From: JBKBIP01 sp046297495
GTDB taxonomy: Bacteria > Planctomycetota > Planctomycetia > Gemmatales > Gemmataceae
NCBI GenBank assembly: GCA_046297495.1
Contig: JBKBIP010000005.1
Location: 134,761-198,760 of the forward strand
Direction: 5' to 3'
Length of the DNA stretch: 64,000 nucleotides
A program made the position numbers and the translations under genes. Shown piece after piece: positions 34,896 through 42,671 of this stretch (its first letter is position 1; every line of letters begins with the position of its first letter). The notes under the pieces are model-generated. The model saw nothing but the letters and a program-made list of their open reading frames with translations, was not told the DNA's origin and did not search any database.

Positions 34896-36272
34896 ATGGC
34901 GACCACTGATCTTGGGGCATGTGAATGGTTTGTCTGGGACCTGCGCCGTAGCAATCTGATCGACCGAGGCCAGTTAGACCAGATCGTCAATGAGTTTCTG
35001 AAGAAACGGCCACGAGCAGAGCCACCCGAGTTGGCGGAGTTCCTGGTTAGCCAGCAAATTCTGACCCCGTTTCAATCGGAACGCATTCTGCAAGGGAAGA
35101 CTCAAGGGCTGGTGTTGGGTCCGTACACCTTGATGGACGCCATCGGCGCTGGCAGCATGGGAACGGTCTATAAGGCTATCTCCAAGACCGACAACAGTTT
35201 GTACGCGGTCAAGGTGTTGCCGCGGCGCAGTATGTGGAACGTGCGGCTGGCTCGGCGGCAGGTGCGGGCCTTTGAACAGTTTCAAAATCCCGCCGTGGTG
35301 CCCTTCGTCGATGTGGGGACCTCCGGTGGCTTGCACTATCTGTCCTGGCCGCTGGTCGAAGACGGCGAGCCGCTTGACCATATCGTGCAAAGCCAAGGCA
35401 AGCTGACGCCGGAAATCGCCGCCCTGTATTGCATGCAAACGGCCCAAGGCATGGCGGTCTGCCATCAGCACGGCATCTTCCACGGCTTGCTCAAACCCTC
35501 GAATATCCTGGTCGGCACGGATCATCAGGTGCATATCCTGGACTTCGGTATTGGTTCCCTGCTGGCGGAAAACGAAGGGGAATCGCTGGTGGACACGATG
35601 TCCACGGCCAACACGCTCACCAGTGGTCTGGACTGCGCCAGCCCAGAAAGCATCATGGAGCCGACCAACCGCACGCCCGCTGGCGACCAATACAGTCTCG
35701 GCTGCGTGTTGTACTTCTGTTTGACAGGGCGTTATCCATTCCCAGAAGGGAGCGCCGTTGAAAAGATGATGGCCCATCAAGCCAAGAAGCCGGCCCCCAT
35801 TCACGACTTCAACCCGGATGTGCCACAACCGTTGATCGCCGTGGTGGATCGCTTGATGGAGAAAGCTCCCGAAGACCGTTACCCCGGCATGGAAGAAGCC
35901 GCGGAGGCGTTGAAGCCCTTCGCGCCGAACGTGCCGCCGTCTCGACTGCCGCCGCGCCGTCCCGGTCCCGCCAGGACCGCCGTTTCGAGTTCGAGTTTTG
36001 GCGGCGGCTTCGACGCCCAACCCATGCCGGATTCCCGGCCCGTTCCCGAGCCGCGCGGTCCGGTGTTGCCCACGCGGCAATCACTGATGGGGGATGGCGG
36101 CGCCAATGAAGCGCCCACACGACCGGTCATTCCCGAAGTGCCTCCCGCCCACATGGTCATGGGGGAGGCACAGGGCAAATCCTGGGAGGAGCGACTCGGC
36201 CCCGTCGGCATCGTCGCCATTGCCCTTATGCTCATTGTCGCCGCCTGGTTCGCGGCCACGCGGCTGTTTTAA
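34896..36272 (+). CDS. Membrane-anchored Ser/Thr kinase-like protein, probable pseudokinase
   Basis: A 458-residue Hanks-type kinase fold from the ATG at 34896. The first 70 residues are a planctomycete-type helical leader (LAEFLVSQQILTPFQSERIL). The Gly loop is IGAGSMGTVYK, the ATP lysine Lys106 in YAVKV, and Asp216 of DFG is kept. The catalytic loop reads FHGLLKPSN: Arg and Asp of HRD are Gly197 and Leu198. The helix C glutamate is also not evident. CASPES stands for the APE motif. The C-terminus has a proline-rich linker and ends in one membrane helix (VGIVAIALMLIVAAWFAATRL), placing the kinase-like domain in the cytoplasm. It may therefore bind nucleotide and signal without phosphotransfer, or keep weak activity. 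Confidence 0.85.
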   Translation: MATTDLGACEWFVWDLRRSNLIDRGQLDQIVNEFLKKRPRAEPPELAEFLVSQQILTPFQSERILQGKTQGLVLGPYTLMDAIGAGSMGTVYKAISKTDNSLYAVKVLPRRSMWNVRLARRQVRAFEQFQNPAVVPFVDVGTSGGLHYLSWPLVEDGEPLDHIVQSQGKLTPEIAALYCMQTAQGMAVCHQHGIFHGLLKPSNILVGTDHQVHILDFGIGSLLAENEGESLVDTMSTANTLTSGLDCASPESIMEPTNRTPAGDQYSLGCVLYFCLTGRYPFPEGSAVEKMMAHQAKKPAPIHDFNPDVPQPLIAVVDRLMEKAPEDRYPGMEEAAEALKPFAPNVPPSRLPPRRPGPARTAVSSSSFGGGFDAQPMPDSRPVPEPRGPVLPTRQSLMGDGGANEAPTRPVIPEVPPAHMVMGEAQGKSWEERLGPVGIVAIALMLIVAAWFAATRLF

Positions 36273-36298
36273 TGGATCATCCCAAACGGGGGGAGGTA

Positions 36299-36324
36299 TC
36301 GTTTCGCTCCCGGCAGCGAAACGA
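36299..36324. repeat. Short palindrome of the CGTTTCGC type
   Basis: TCGTTTCGCT at 36299-36308 pairs exactly with AGCGAAACGA at 36315-36324 around CCCGGC. It starts 27 bp after the kinase stop and may terminate it. Arms resemble the palindromes at 46151 and 57547. Confidence 0.55.
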
Positions 36325-36486
36325 CGCTTCCTTTTTGGGCGTCTGCTATTCGTCACGTCCCGTAAGATAACTTGTCGCCACTTCCGTCGTTGCAGTACAA
36401 TAATCCCGCTTTCCGCGTAAGACAAATGGGGCGTGCTCACTTTTGGCGCGCTCGCACAACCGCAACGCATCCTCGGGGAGTAGAGC

Positions 36487-37701
36487 GTGTCCGTGACGGC
36501 GTCGCTGACGAATACCGTGAACGCTGGCCGCCGAGTGGTCGTATTAGGTTCGACCGGCTCGGTGGGGACAAGCTGCTTGGATGTCATCGCCCATTTGCCC
36601 GATCACTTGCAAGCGATAGGTCTCAGCGCGCATCAGAGCTGGGAAACTTTGCGGGAACAGGCGATCCGCCATCGCCCGCGTTGGATCACGCTCACCAATG
36701 GGGAAACCGCGAAGCGGGTGGAACGCGGTGATCTGGATGGCGGCACCGAATTGCTGGTCGGCGAGGACGGCATTCTCCGGATGGTGACGGCAGCGGAAGT
36801 CGATGTGGTCGTCACCGCCATCGTCGGCGCGGCGGGGCTGGCGGGCACCTGGGCGGCGTTGGAGGCGGGCAAGACCGTCGCCGTGGCCAACAAGGAAACG
36901 CTGGTCATGGCGGGGCCGCTGGTCATGGATTTGGCCGCGCGCCGCGGCGCGCGGGTGCTGCCCGTTGATAGCGAACATAGTGCCATTTTCCAGGCACTCG
37001 TCGGCAGTCGCCCCGAGGAAATCGAGCGGGTCGTGCTGACGGCCAGCGGGGGACCGTTTCGCGGCTACTCGCTCCAGCAATTGGAGCACGTCACGGTCGC
37101 GGACGCCTTGCGCCATCCGACGTGGAACATGGGACCGAAAATCACCATCGACTCGGCCACCATGATGAACAAGGCCCTGGAAGTGATCGAGGCGCGCTGG
37201 CTGTTTCAGCTGGCCCCCGAACAGATCGAGGTCATCATTCATCCGCAGTCGATGATTCATTCGTTCGTGGAATTTCGGGATGGCTCCGTCTTGGCCCAAG
37301 TGTCCCCCCCAGACATGCGCTTGCCCATTCAGTATGCCCTGACCTATCCCAAACGCCTACCGGGACCGGCGCGGAAGCTCGATTGGCGCCAGTTGCGGTC
37401 TTGGGAATTTGAACAACCCGATCACGAAGCGTTCCCCGCTCTACAATTAGGATATGAGGTCGCCCGGCGCGGCGGCACCTGCGGCGCGGTGCTCAACGCC
37501 GCCAACGAAGCCGCCGTCGGTCGTTTTTTGGCTGGAGAGATCCCCTTTCTGGCCATCACGCGCGTTTGCCGCGACGTCTTAGCCAATCACGCATATAGTG
37601 CTCGGCCTTCGTTGACGGAACTATCCCGTCTGGATCGCTGGGCCCGACAGGAGGTAGCCCGTTGGACAAGCAGCCAATACCCGAATCGTCAAACACCCTA
37701 A
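36487..37701 (+). CDS. dxr: 1-deoxy-D-xylulose 5-phosphate reductoisomerase
   Basis: A 404-residue enzyme starting with GTG after GGGGAG. The NADPH-binding motif is LGSTGSVGTSCLDVI. Active-site blocks include ANKETLVMAGPL, LPVDSEHSAIFQ (metal-binding Asp and Glu), LTASGGPFRGYS, and HPTWNMGPKITIDSATMMNK. It makes methylerythritol phosphate, the second step of the non-mevalonate isoprenoid pathway, in the cytoplasm. The rseP gene begins inside its last 40 bp, the same dxr-rseP pairing found in many bacteria, so the two are probably translated from one message. Confidence 0.96.
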   Translation: MSVTASLTNTVNAGRRVVVLGSTGSVGTSCLDVIAHLPDHLQAIGLSAHQSWETLREQAIRHRPRWITLTNGETAKRVERGDLDGGTELLVGEDGILRMVTAAEVDVVVTAIVGAAGLAGTWAALEAGKTVAVANKETLVMAGPLVMDLAARRGARVLPVDSEHSAIFQALVGSRPEEIERVVLTASGGPFRGYSLQQLEHVTVADALRHPTWNMGPKITIDSATMMNKALEVIEARWLFQLAPEQIEVIIHPQSMIHSFVEFRDGSVLAQVSPPDMRLPIQYALTYPKRLPGPARKLDWRQLRSWEFEQPDHEAFPALQLGYEVARRGGTCGAVLNAANEAAVGRFLAGEIPFLAITRVCRDVLANHAYSARPSLTELSRLDRWARQEVARWTSSQYPNRQTP

Positions 37702-40175
37702 ACACGTCCCCGTCCGCGCGCGCGACGGCCACCGCTGGGCCGGATGGCAGCTGGTGGACGCGGAACGGCTTGTTCTTGATCGCGCTGGCCATTCTCCTCG
37801 TGGTCTTGATCACGCGCTACGGGCTGGACACGGTCTGGAGCTATACCCTGACGTGGGGTTTGGTTCTCCTTGGCCTGGGCTTCGTGATCTTCATTCATGA
37901 GCTGGGTCACTTCCTGGTCGCCAAGTGGTGCGATGTGCATGTCGAAACCTTCAGCATCGGCTTTGGACCCGCCATCCCCGGCTGCAAGTTTCAAAAGGGG
38001 GAGACGACCTACATGCTCGCCTGGGTGCCGCTGGGGGGGTATGTCAAGATGGTCGGCGAAAACCCGGATGAGGACGAGGAGGAAGACCCCCGCTCGTTCA
38101 AGAACAAGACGGTCGGGCAGCGCATGGCCATCATCTCGGCTGGCGTGATCATGAATGTCATTTTCGGCTTCTTCTGCTTCATTGTCGTATACCGCTTTCA
38201 CGGCGTCGAACGTCCCCCGGCCATCGCGGGCAAGATCGAGTCCGGGTCGCCGCTCTGGCAGCAAGGCATCCAAAGCGGCATGATCATCGAGCAGATCGGC
38301 CAGGTGCGGCAGCCGTATTTCGATGACTTGCAGCATGTGGTCGCGCTCTCCGGCTGGGAAGAGAAGGTCCCGTTCGCCTATCGCTGGCCTGGCGAGCCAG
38401 AGCGGCGCATCGACATCGAGCCGCGCCGTGGCGCGGATGATCTCAAGCCCGTCATTGGCGTCGTGCCCCCTTATTCGTTGCAGCTGATCCCCAAGGAATT
38501 CAAGGACTATCGCGGCAAGCCGTACAACTTCACCAGCGCCGCCGCCCGCGCCGAACCGGCCTTTGATTTTGACGACGTGATCGTGGCAGCTACCGACCCT
38601 GACCAGCCAGGGGCCTACGATCCCAACCATGTCACGCCATTGCCGCTCGATCCACGCGACCCGACGGGACAGAGCCGAGACTATTTCGTCTTCCGCGAAC
38701 GCCTGCGCCGCCTGGCTGGTCGGGAGATCATGGTCGATGTCGAACGTCAGTCCGACAAGGGACCCGCGCAAACGGTGCGCATCAAAGTGCCCCCCGCATA
38801 TCACTATACGCTGGGTCTGCGCATGAGGATGGGCAAGATCGCCGCCGTCCGCCCCAGCTCGTGGGGCAAGATGCCAGAAGTCCAGGTGGGGGATGTGATC
38901 ACTCAAGTCCAAGTGGTCGAACCGGACGGCCAGATCGTGCGTTATGTCGCCGATCCCGCCACCTTCCCGCGGGACCAACAACCCCACGTGCGCGTCGAGC
39001 CGCTGGACCCGATGCGCTTGCCCGACCAGCTGGAACAGTGGGCCGAGGGGCAACGACAAGCCCTGGCACAAGCCGCCATGCTCGACGCCCTGCCCACGCT
39101 GCTGGGCGCTGCCGCCTTGCAATGGCCCATCTTGTCCAATCCCGATGTCACTTTGACGATTCTACGGCATCATCCGCCCACCTCCCCCGACGGCGGCCAT
39201 AAGGGAGCGGTGCAACTGCCGCCTTTCGCGGTGCCGTGGGATTTCGGCTGGCGTGCCGGCGATGACGTCGTGCCTTTGTCACTGCTCTCCCCCTTGCCGA
39301 TCAATGGTCTGAACCTCGCCTACCGTGTCGATACGACCATCGAAGAGGTGCAAGCGAATTCCCCCGCCGAGAAGGGCACGAAAATCATCCAGCAAGAGGA
39401 ACCCGCCTCGCTGGGGAATCTGTTTGGACTCACCGCCACGAGCAAGGAAAGTCCAGGAGACGAGACGTTCCCCTTGCAAAAAGGGGACGTGATCAAGGCA
39501 GTTCGGTTCAACAAACCGCGCACGCGGCCGGATGCCCCGGTCGAGCCGGGGGCGTGGATCGACTTAGAGGACGTCAACGCCAAGCGCAAACGCCACGACT
39601 TGGATCAGTGGGCTTACTTGTTCCTCAATTTGCAACAGTCGGACAGCAAGGACGTGACCTTGCGCGTCGAACGGGGCAAAGAGCAATACGAAGTGCGCTT
39701 GACCGCCGAGGAGGACCTCAGCTGGCCGACCACGGATCGGGGTATCGATTTCGCCAATGAACTCCGCCGCCAGAAAGCCGATGGCTTGTTCGAGGCCATC
39801 GGCATGGGCTTGAACCGCACCTCACGATTCATCCAGATGATGTACGTGCAACTGCAACGTCTGATTGAACAGCGATTGTCCTGGAAGCTGTTGGGGGGAC
39901 CGGTGCAGATCGCGCGCACCGCGTACCAACATGCCAATTACGATTTTTACGCATTTCTGTTTCTTCTCGGCATTATTAGCATCAACTTGGCCGTCATCAA
40001 CTTCCTACCGATTCCCGTGCTGGATGGCGGTCACATGGTCTTCCTCATCTGGGAGAAACTGGCCGGTAAGCCCCCCTCGGAAGCCGTGCGCGCCTGGGCG
40101 ACAGGGGCTGGCTTGGTGTTCATTCTCGGTTTGATGTTGTTCGTGTTCGTGCTGGACATCAGCCGACTATTTTGA
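37662..40175 (+). CDS. rseP: RseP-type site-2 intramembrane metalloprotease with enlarged periplasmic part
   Basis: An 837-residue protein, much longer than the usual 420-450. The TTG at 37662 has AGGAGG seven nt before it inside dxr, which supports this start. The zinc site HELGH is in FIHELGHFLVAKWCDV after the first membrane helices. The second metal motif is NFLPIPVLDGGHMVF near the C-terminus, followed by the last helix. Between them lie about 550 residues that contain PDZ-like parts (AGKIESGSPLWQQGIQSGM) and a large extra region without recognised motif. RseP enzymes cut membrane-bound anti-sigma factors and remnant signal peptides. What the added domain does is unknown. Confidence 0.92.
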   Translation: MDKQPIPESSNTLNTSPSARATATAGPDGSWWTRNGLFLIALAILLVVLITRYGLDTVWSYTLTWGLVLLGLGFVIFIHELGHFLVAKWCDVHVETFSIGFGPAIPGCKFQKGETTYMLAWVPLGGYVKMVGENPDEDEEEDPRSFKNKTVGQRMAIISAGVIMNVIFGFFCFIVVYRFHGVERPPAIAGKIESGSPLWQQGIQSGMIIEQIGQVRQPYFDDLQHVVALSGWEEKVPFAYRWPGEPERRIDIEPRRGADDLKPVIGVVPPYSLQLIPKEFKDYRGKPYNFTSAAARAEPAFDFDDVIVAATDPDQPGAYDPNHVTPLPLDPRDPTGQSRDYFVFRERLRRLAGREIMVDVERQSDKGPAQTVRIKVPPAYHYTLGLRMRMGKIAAVRPSSWGKMPEVQVGDVITQVQVVEPDGQIVRYVADPATFPRDQQPHVRVEPLDPMRLPDQLEQWAEGQRQALAQAAMLDALPTLLGAAALQWPILSNPDVTLTILRHHPPTSPDGGHKGAVQLPPFAVPWDFGWRAGDDVVPLSLLSPLPINGLNLAYRVDTTIEEVQANSPAEKGTKIIQQEEPASLGNLFGLTATSKESPGDETFPLQKGDVIKAVRFNKPRTRPDAPVEPGAWIDLEDVNAKRKRHDLDQWAYLFLNLQQSDSKDVTLRVERGKEQYEVRLTAEEDLSWPTTDRGIDFANELRRQKADGLFEAIGMGLNRTSRFIQMMYVQLQRLIEQRLSWKLLGGPVQIARTAYQHANYDFYAFLFLLGIISINLAVINFLPIPVLDGGHMVFLIWEKLAGKPPSEAVRAWATGAGLVFILGLMLFVFVLDISRLF

Positions 40176-40275
40176 ACGTACCGCGGCCCGTGGATCGGCG
40201 CTCTTCCGCCCGCACCGCCACTTTTTTCCCGCACGTCTTGCTTTTCTGGGTGTGGCTGGTGTACAATGGGGGGTG

Positions 40276-40674
40276 ATGAAAAGCATGTGGGCGAAATTCC
40301 TGGTCATCTGCAACGCGCTGGTGCTGGTTTTCCCCGCACCATGTCGCTGTGCGGGGGATGCGCGTCCTGGGGACGAGCAACCGCCCGACGTCGTGGCTGG
40401 CGTGGCGTGTTGTTGTTGTTGCGCGGAAAGTCCCCAACCGTCTTCCTCATCCGAGCCTGCTCCGGCGGCGCCAATGAAGGTGTGTTGTCATCCCACCGAG
40501 GAAGCACCGCCGCCCCCGCGTACTCAGATGACATTCGGCGACGGGCTGGGTGTGCTGTTGGCGGTCGTTGGGGAAGCGCCCCTGCCCTATACGATCAATC
40601 CCTTAGCCCTGGTTGGCGTCCGACCCGGTTCCTATCCACCTCTACACATCCTCCAGTGTGTCTGGCGCTGTTAA
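40276..40674 (+). CDS. Small exported cysteine-rich protein of unknown function
   Basis: A 132-residue product from the ATG at 40276, right after a G-rich GGGGGGTG; a GTG eight codons upstream is possible. The N-terminus is a signal peptide (AKFLVICNALVLVFPAP). The mature part has C-R-C, a run of five Cys in VACCCCCAESP, then VCCHP, and ends QCVWRC. Pro- and Ser-rich linkers separate the Cys clusters. This pattern suggests metal or disulfide binding outside the cytoplasm, but no family is recognised. It is followed after 108 bp by a second exported protein rich in CC pairs, and then by a chelatase locus, so a shared metal role is possible. Confidence 0.6.
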   Translation: MKSMWAKFLVICNALVLVFPAPCRCAGDARPGDEQPPDVVAGVACCCCCAESPQPSSSSEPAPAAPMKVCCHPTEEAPPPPRTQMTFGDGLGVLLAVVGEAPLPYTINPLALVGVRPGSYPPLHILQCVWRC

Positions 40675-40782
40675 ACCATGCGCCAACCTCTCATGGCGTG
40701 CCGGTAAGACGAATGCGTCTTCGCGCTGTCGTTGCGTGTTGGAGTTTATAAATGTACATCCTATAGCATTGGAGGTATTCCC

Positions 40783-41121
40783 ATGTGGTTGAATCTATTC
40801 GCTGGACTTGCCCTGTTCGCCGGCACCTTGGTTTCCGCGCTCTCCGTGGCCGAGGAGAAGCCCGAGGTGATGGATTGTTGTAAGAAGCAATTGGCCTGCT
40901 GCGCTGAGAATAAGGCGTGCTGTGTGGCGCCGGTCAAACTCAGCTGTTGCGCCAAGGGCCTGAAATGCTGCGCGGAAGATCGGGCCTGTTGCTCCGCCAT
41001 CCAGGAATGTTGCCGGCTGGGGGCCGATTGCTGCAATGAGGCCAAGGCCTGCTGCGGCCAACCTGCCAAAAAGGCGGATGCCGGCACCGGTTCCTCATGC
41101 TGCTCCGCTCAGCTTCCCTAA
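40783..41121 (+). CDS. Exported CC-repeat protein, metallothionein-like
   Basis: A 112-residue protein; GGAGG lies 7 nt before the ATG. A signal peptide covers about residues 1-23 (LFAGLALFAGTLVSALS). The mature part has ten CC pairs and no single Cys. Nine of them follow at CC-x5-CC spacing with one x7 exception, giving a seven-residue period (for instance ACCAENKACC, KCCAEDRACC, DCCNEAKACC). Lys, Glu and Ala fill the gaps, so the chain could be helical with Cys pairs on one face. Such density points to binding of soft metals such as Cu, Zn or Cd, or to cross-linking. I know no named family with this spacing. A strong hairpin follows the gene. Confidence 0.8.
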   Translation: MWLNLFAGLALFAGTLVSALSVAEEKPEVMDCCKKQLACCAENKACCVAPVKLSCCAKGLKCCAEDRACCSAIQECCRLGADCCNEAKACCGQPAKKADAGTGSSCCSAQLP

Positions 41122-41141
41122 CGCGTCGTCCTGAACCGTGG

Positions 41142-41170
41142 CCGTTCCCGGCATCGCTCGCCGGGAACGG
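41142..41170 (+). terminator. Strong hairpin after the CC-repeat gene
   Basis: CCGTTCCCGGC (41142-41152) pairs exactly with GCCGGGAACGG (41160-41170) around a 7-nt loop, 20 bp after the stop. No T-run follows. Confidence 0.7.
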
Positions 41171-41229
41171 TCTGGAACCTCACGCAACACGTTGGGAACA
41201 CTCGCACGCCTGGCGTGTCATAGTTGACC

Positions 41230-41258
41230 TTCACTGAGATAGTGTTCTTATGTATAAT
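41230..41258 (+). promoter_or_regulatory. Candidate promoter of the chelatase gene
   Basis: TTCACT (41230-41235), a 17-bp spacer and a perfect TATAAT (41253-41258), about 245 bp before the chelatase start. The stretch 41171-41508 has no gene. The leader is pyrimidine-rich in part (41280-41330). I looked for a B12-type riboswitch box in it and saw none. Confidence 0.4.
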
Positions 41259-41508
41259 AGTAGTGATTGATGCAGAATCCTTCCTTTCATTCTTCCATTC
41301 CACCCCACCCCCCTATTCCCTCGTTTTCAGTTCAAAATATGGAATAAAAATAATTCATCGAATATGGAAATAATCAGAGCGCAAGCCAACGCGGAGTGAA
41401 CACGACTCAACCCAATCAAGCACCCCCCTTCCGCCTCTTGTCTTTGCGGCGGTTTTCTCGACAATCATCCTGTCCGCTTTCTCGGATTTTCTAGCCGCGA
41501 GAGATCGC

Positions 41509-42630
41509 ATGAGCCGCGTGTTGTATCCGTTCACGGCCATCGTTGGCCAGGAGAAGATGAAGCTGGCCCTGGTGCTCAACGCCATTCAGCCGCGCTTGGG
41601 GGGCGTGCTGATTCGCGGGCACAAGGGGACGGCCAAGTCCACAGCCGCGCGCGGGTTGGCACGCTTGCTGCCGGAAATCGACGTCGTGGCTGGTTGCCCG
41701 TTTCATTGTGATCCCGCGCAACCGCAAGCGCTGTGTCCGGTCTGTCAAGAGGCCGCGTCGCGGCAGATGCCGCTGCCAACCTGTCGCCGGCCTATGCCGG
41801 TCGTCGATCTGCCGCTGGGGGCCACGGAAGACCGTCTCATCGGCACGCTGCACCTGGAAACGGCGCTCCGCCAGGGCCAGCGCGTGCTGGAGCCAGGCTT
41901 GCTGGCGTCGGCCCATCGCGGCGTGCTCTATGTCGATGAGGTCAATTTGCTGGATGATCACCTGGTCGATGTGTTGCTGGACGTGGCGGCGATGGGGGTC
42001 AACGTCGTCGAGCGCGAGGGGGTGTCGGTATCGCACCCGGCCCAGTTTCTGCTCATTGGCACCATGAATCCCGAAGAGGGGGAGCTGCGCCCGCAGTTTC
42101 TCGACCGCTTCGGACTATGCGTCGAAGTCACCGGCATTGACACGCCAGCGGACCGGGCCGAGATTGTGCGCCGCCGGCTGCGTTTCGAGGCCGACCCGGA
42201 CGGCTGCCGCGCTCAGTGGCACGCGGCGGAACGAGACCTGGCCCAGCGCATCGCCGCCGCCCAGCATTTACTATCGGATGTCACTTGCGCTGATGCGTTG
42301 CTGGAGGAAGTGGCCCGGCTCACGGTGCGGATGCAAGTACATGGTCATCGCGCTGACCTGGCCTTGGTGCAAACCGCCCGCGCCCTGGCCGCCTACGAGC
42401 AACGCCTGGAAGTCACACCGGCTGACATCCGCACGGCCGCCGAGCTGGTCTTGCCGCACCGCCTGAGACACAACCCTCTGGAACGAGAGGCCGATTCCCG
42501 GCGGCAACTGGAACAGACATTGCATCAGCACTTTCCCACCCCGCCGCCCACCGCCTCATCGAGGAATATCCCCGAGCATGACGGCCAGGATACGGCGGCG
42601 GTAAAAAAAAACTACCGCGTGACTCCCTGA
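41509..42630 (+). CDS. Magnesium/cobalt chelatase AAA+ subunit (ChlI/BchI-like); possible N-terminal part of a frameshifted ChlD
   Basis: A 373-residue AAA+ ATPase. It opens with the ChlI motif YPFTAIVGQEKMKLALVLNA. Walker A is GHKGTAKST, Walker B is GVLYVDEVNLLDD, and a sensor region follows in LIGTMNPEEGELRPQFLDRF. A four-Cys insertion (GCPFHCDP, ALCPVCQE) is as in bacterial chelatase I subunits. With a VWA-bearing D subunit and a large H/N subunit, it drives insertion of Mg2+ or Co2+ into a tetrapyrrole; no H/N gene is here. The C-terminus is odd: in the overlap with the next frame, codons GTA AAA AAA AAC lie on an A9 run, and the frame stops seven codons after the run. Slippage there would fuse it to the VWA part. 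Confidence 0.9.
   Translation: MSRVLYPFTAIVGQEKMKLALVLNAIQPRLGGVLIRGHKGTAKSTAARGLARLLPEIDVVAGCPFHCDPAQPQALCPVCQEAASRQMPLPTCRRPMPVVDLPLGATEDRLIGTLHLETALRQGQRVLEPGLLASAHRGVLYVDEVNLLDDHLVDVLLDVAAMGVNVVEREGVSVSHPAQFLLIGTMNPEEGELRPQFLDRFGLCVEVTGIDTPADRAEIVRRRLRFEADPDGCRAQWHAAERDLAQRIAAAQHLLSDVTCADALLEEVARLTVRMQVHGHRADLALVQTARALAAYEQRLEVTPADIRTAAELVLPHRLRHNPLEREADSRRQLEQTLHQHFPTPPPTASSRNIPEHDGQDTAAVKKNYRVTP
42603..42611 (+). other. A9 run, candidate slippage site joining ChlI and ChlD frames
   Basis: Nine adenines in the overlap of the AAA+ frame (ends 42630) and the VWA frame (open from 42582). A -1 ribosomal shift, or addition of one A in the transcript, moves reading into the VWA frame and gives a product of about 656 residues, the size of ChlD. 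A one-base error in the assembly would look the same. Confidence 0.55.
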
Positions 42631-42671
42631 CCTTCCCGACGGGCACGCCCTATGCCGTTCATCCCTTACCT

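Noticed and set aside
37698..39122. 474-codon open frame on the minus strand
   Set aside because: Antisense to rseP; His- and Gly-rich composition typical of shadows.
41171..41508. Possible B12 riboswitch before the chelatase gene
   Set aside because: No B12-box-like core or matching stems were seen; only a promoter and a pyrimidine-rich stretch.
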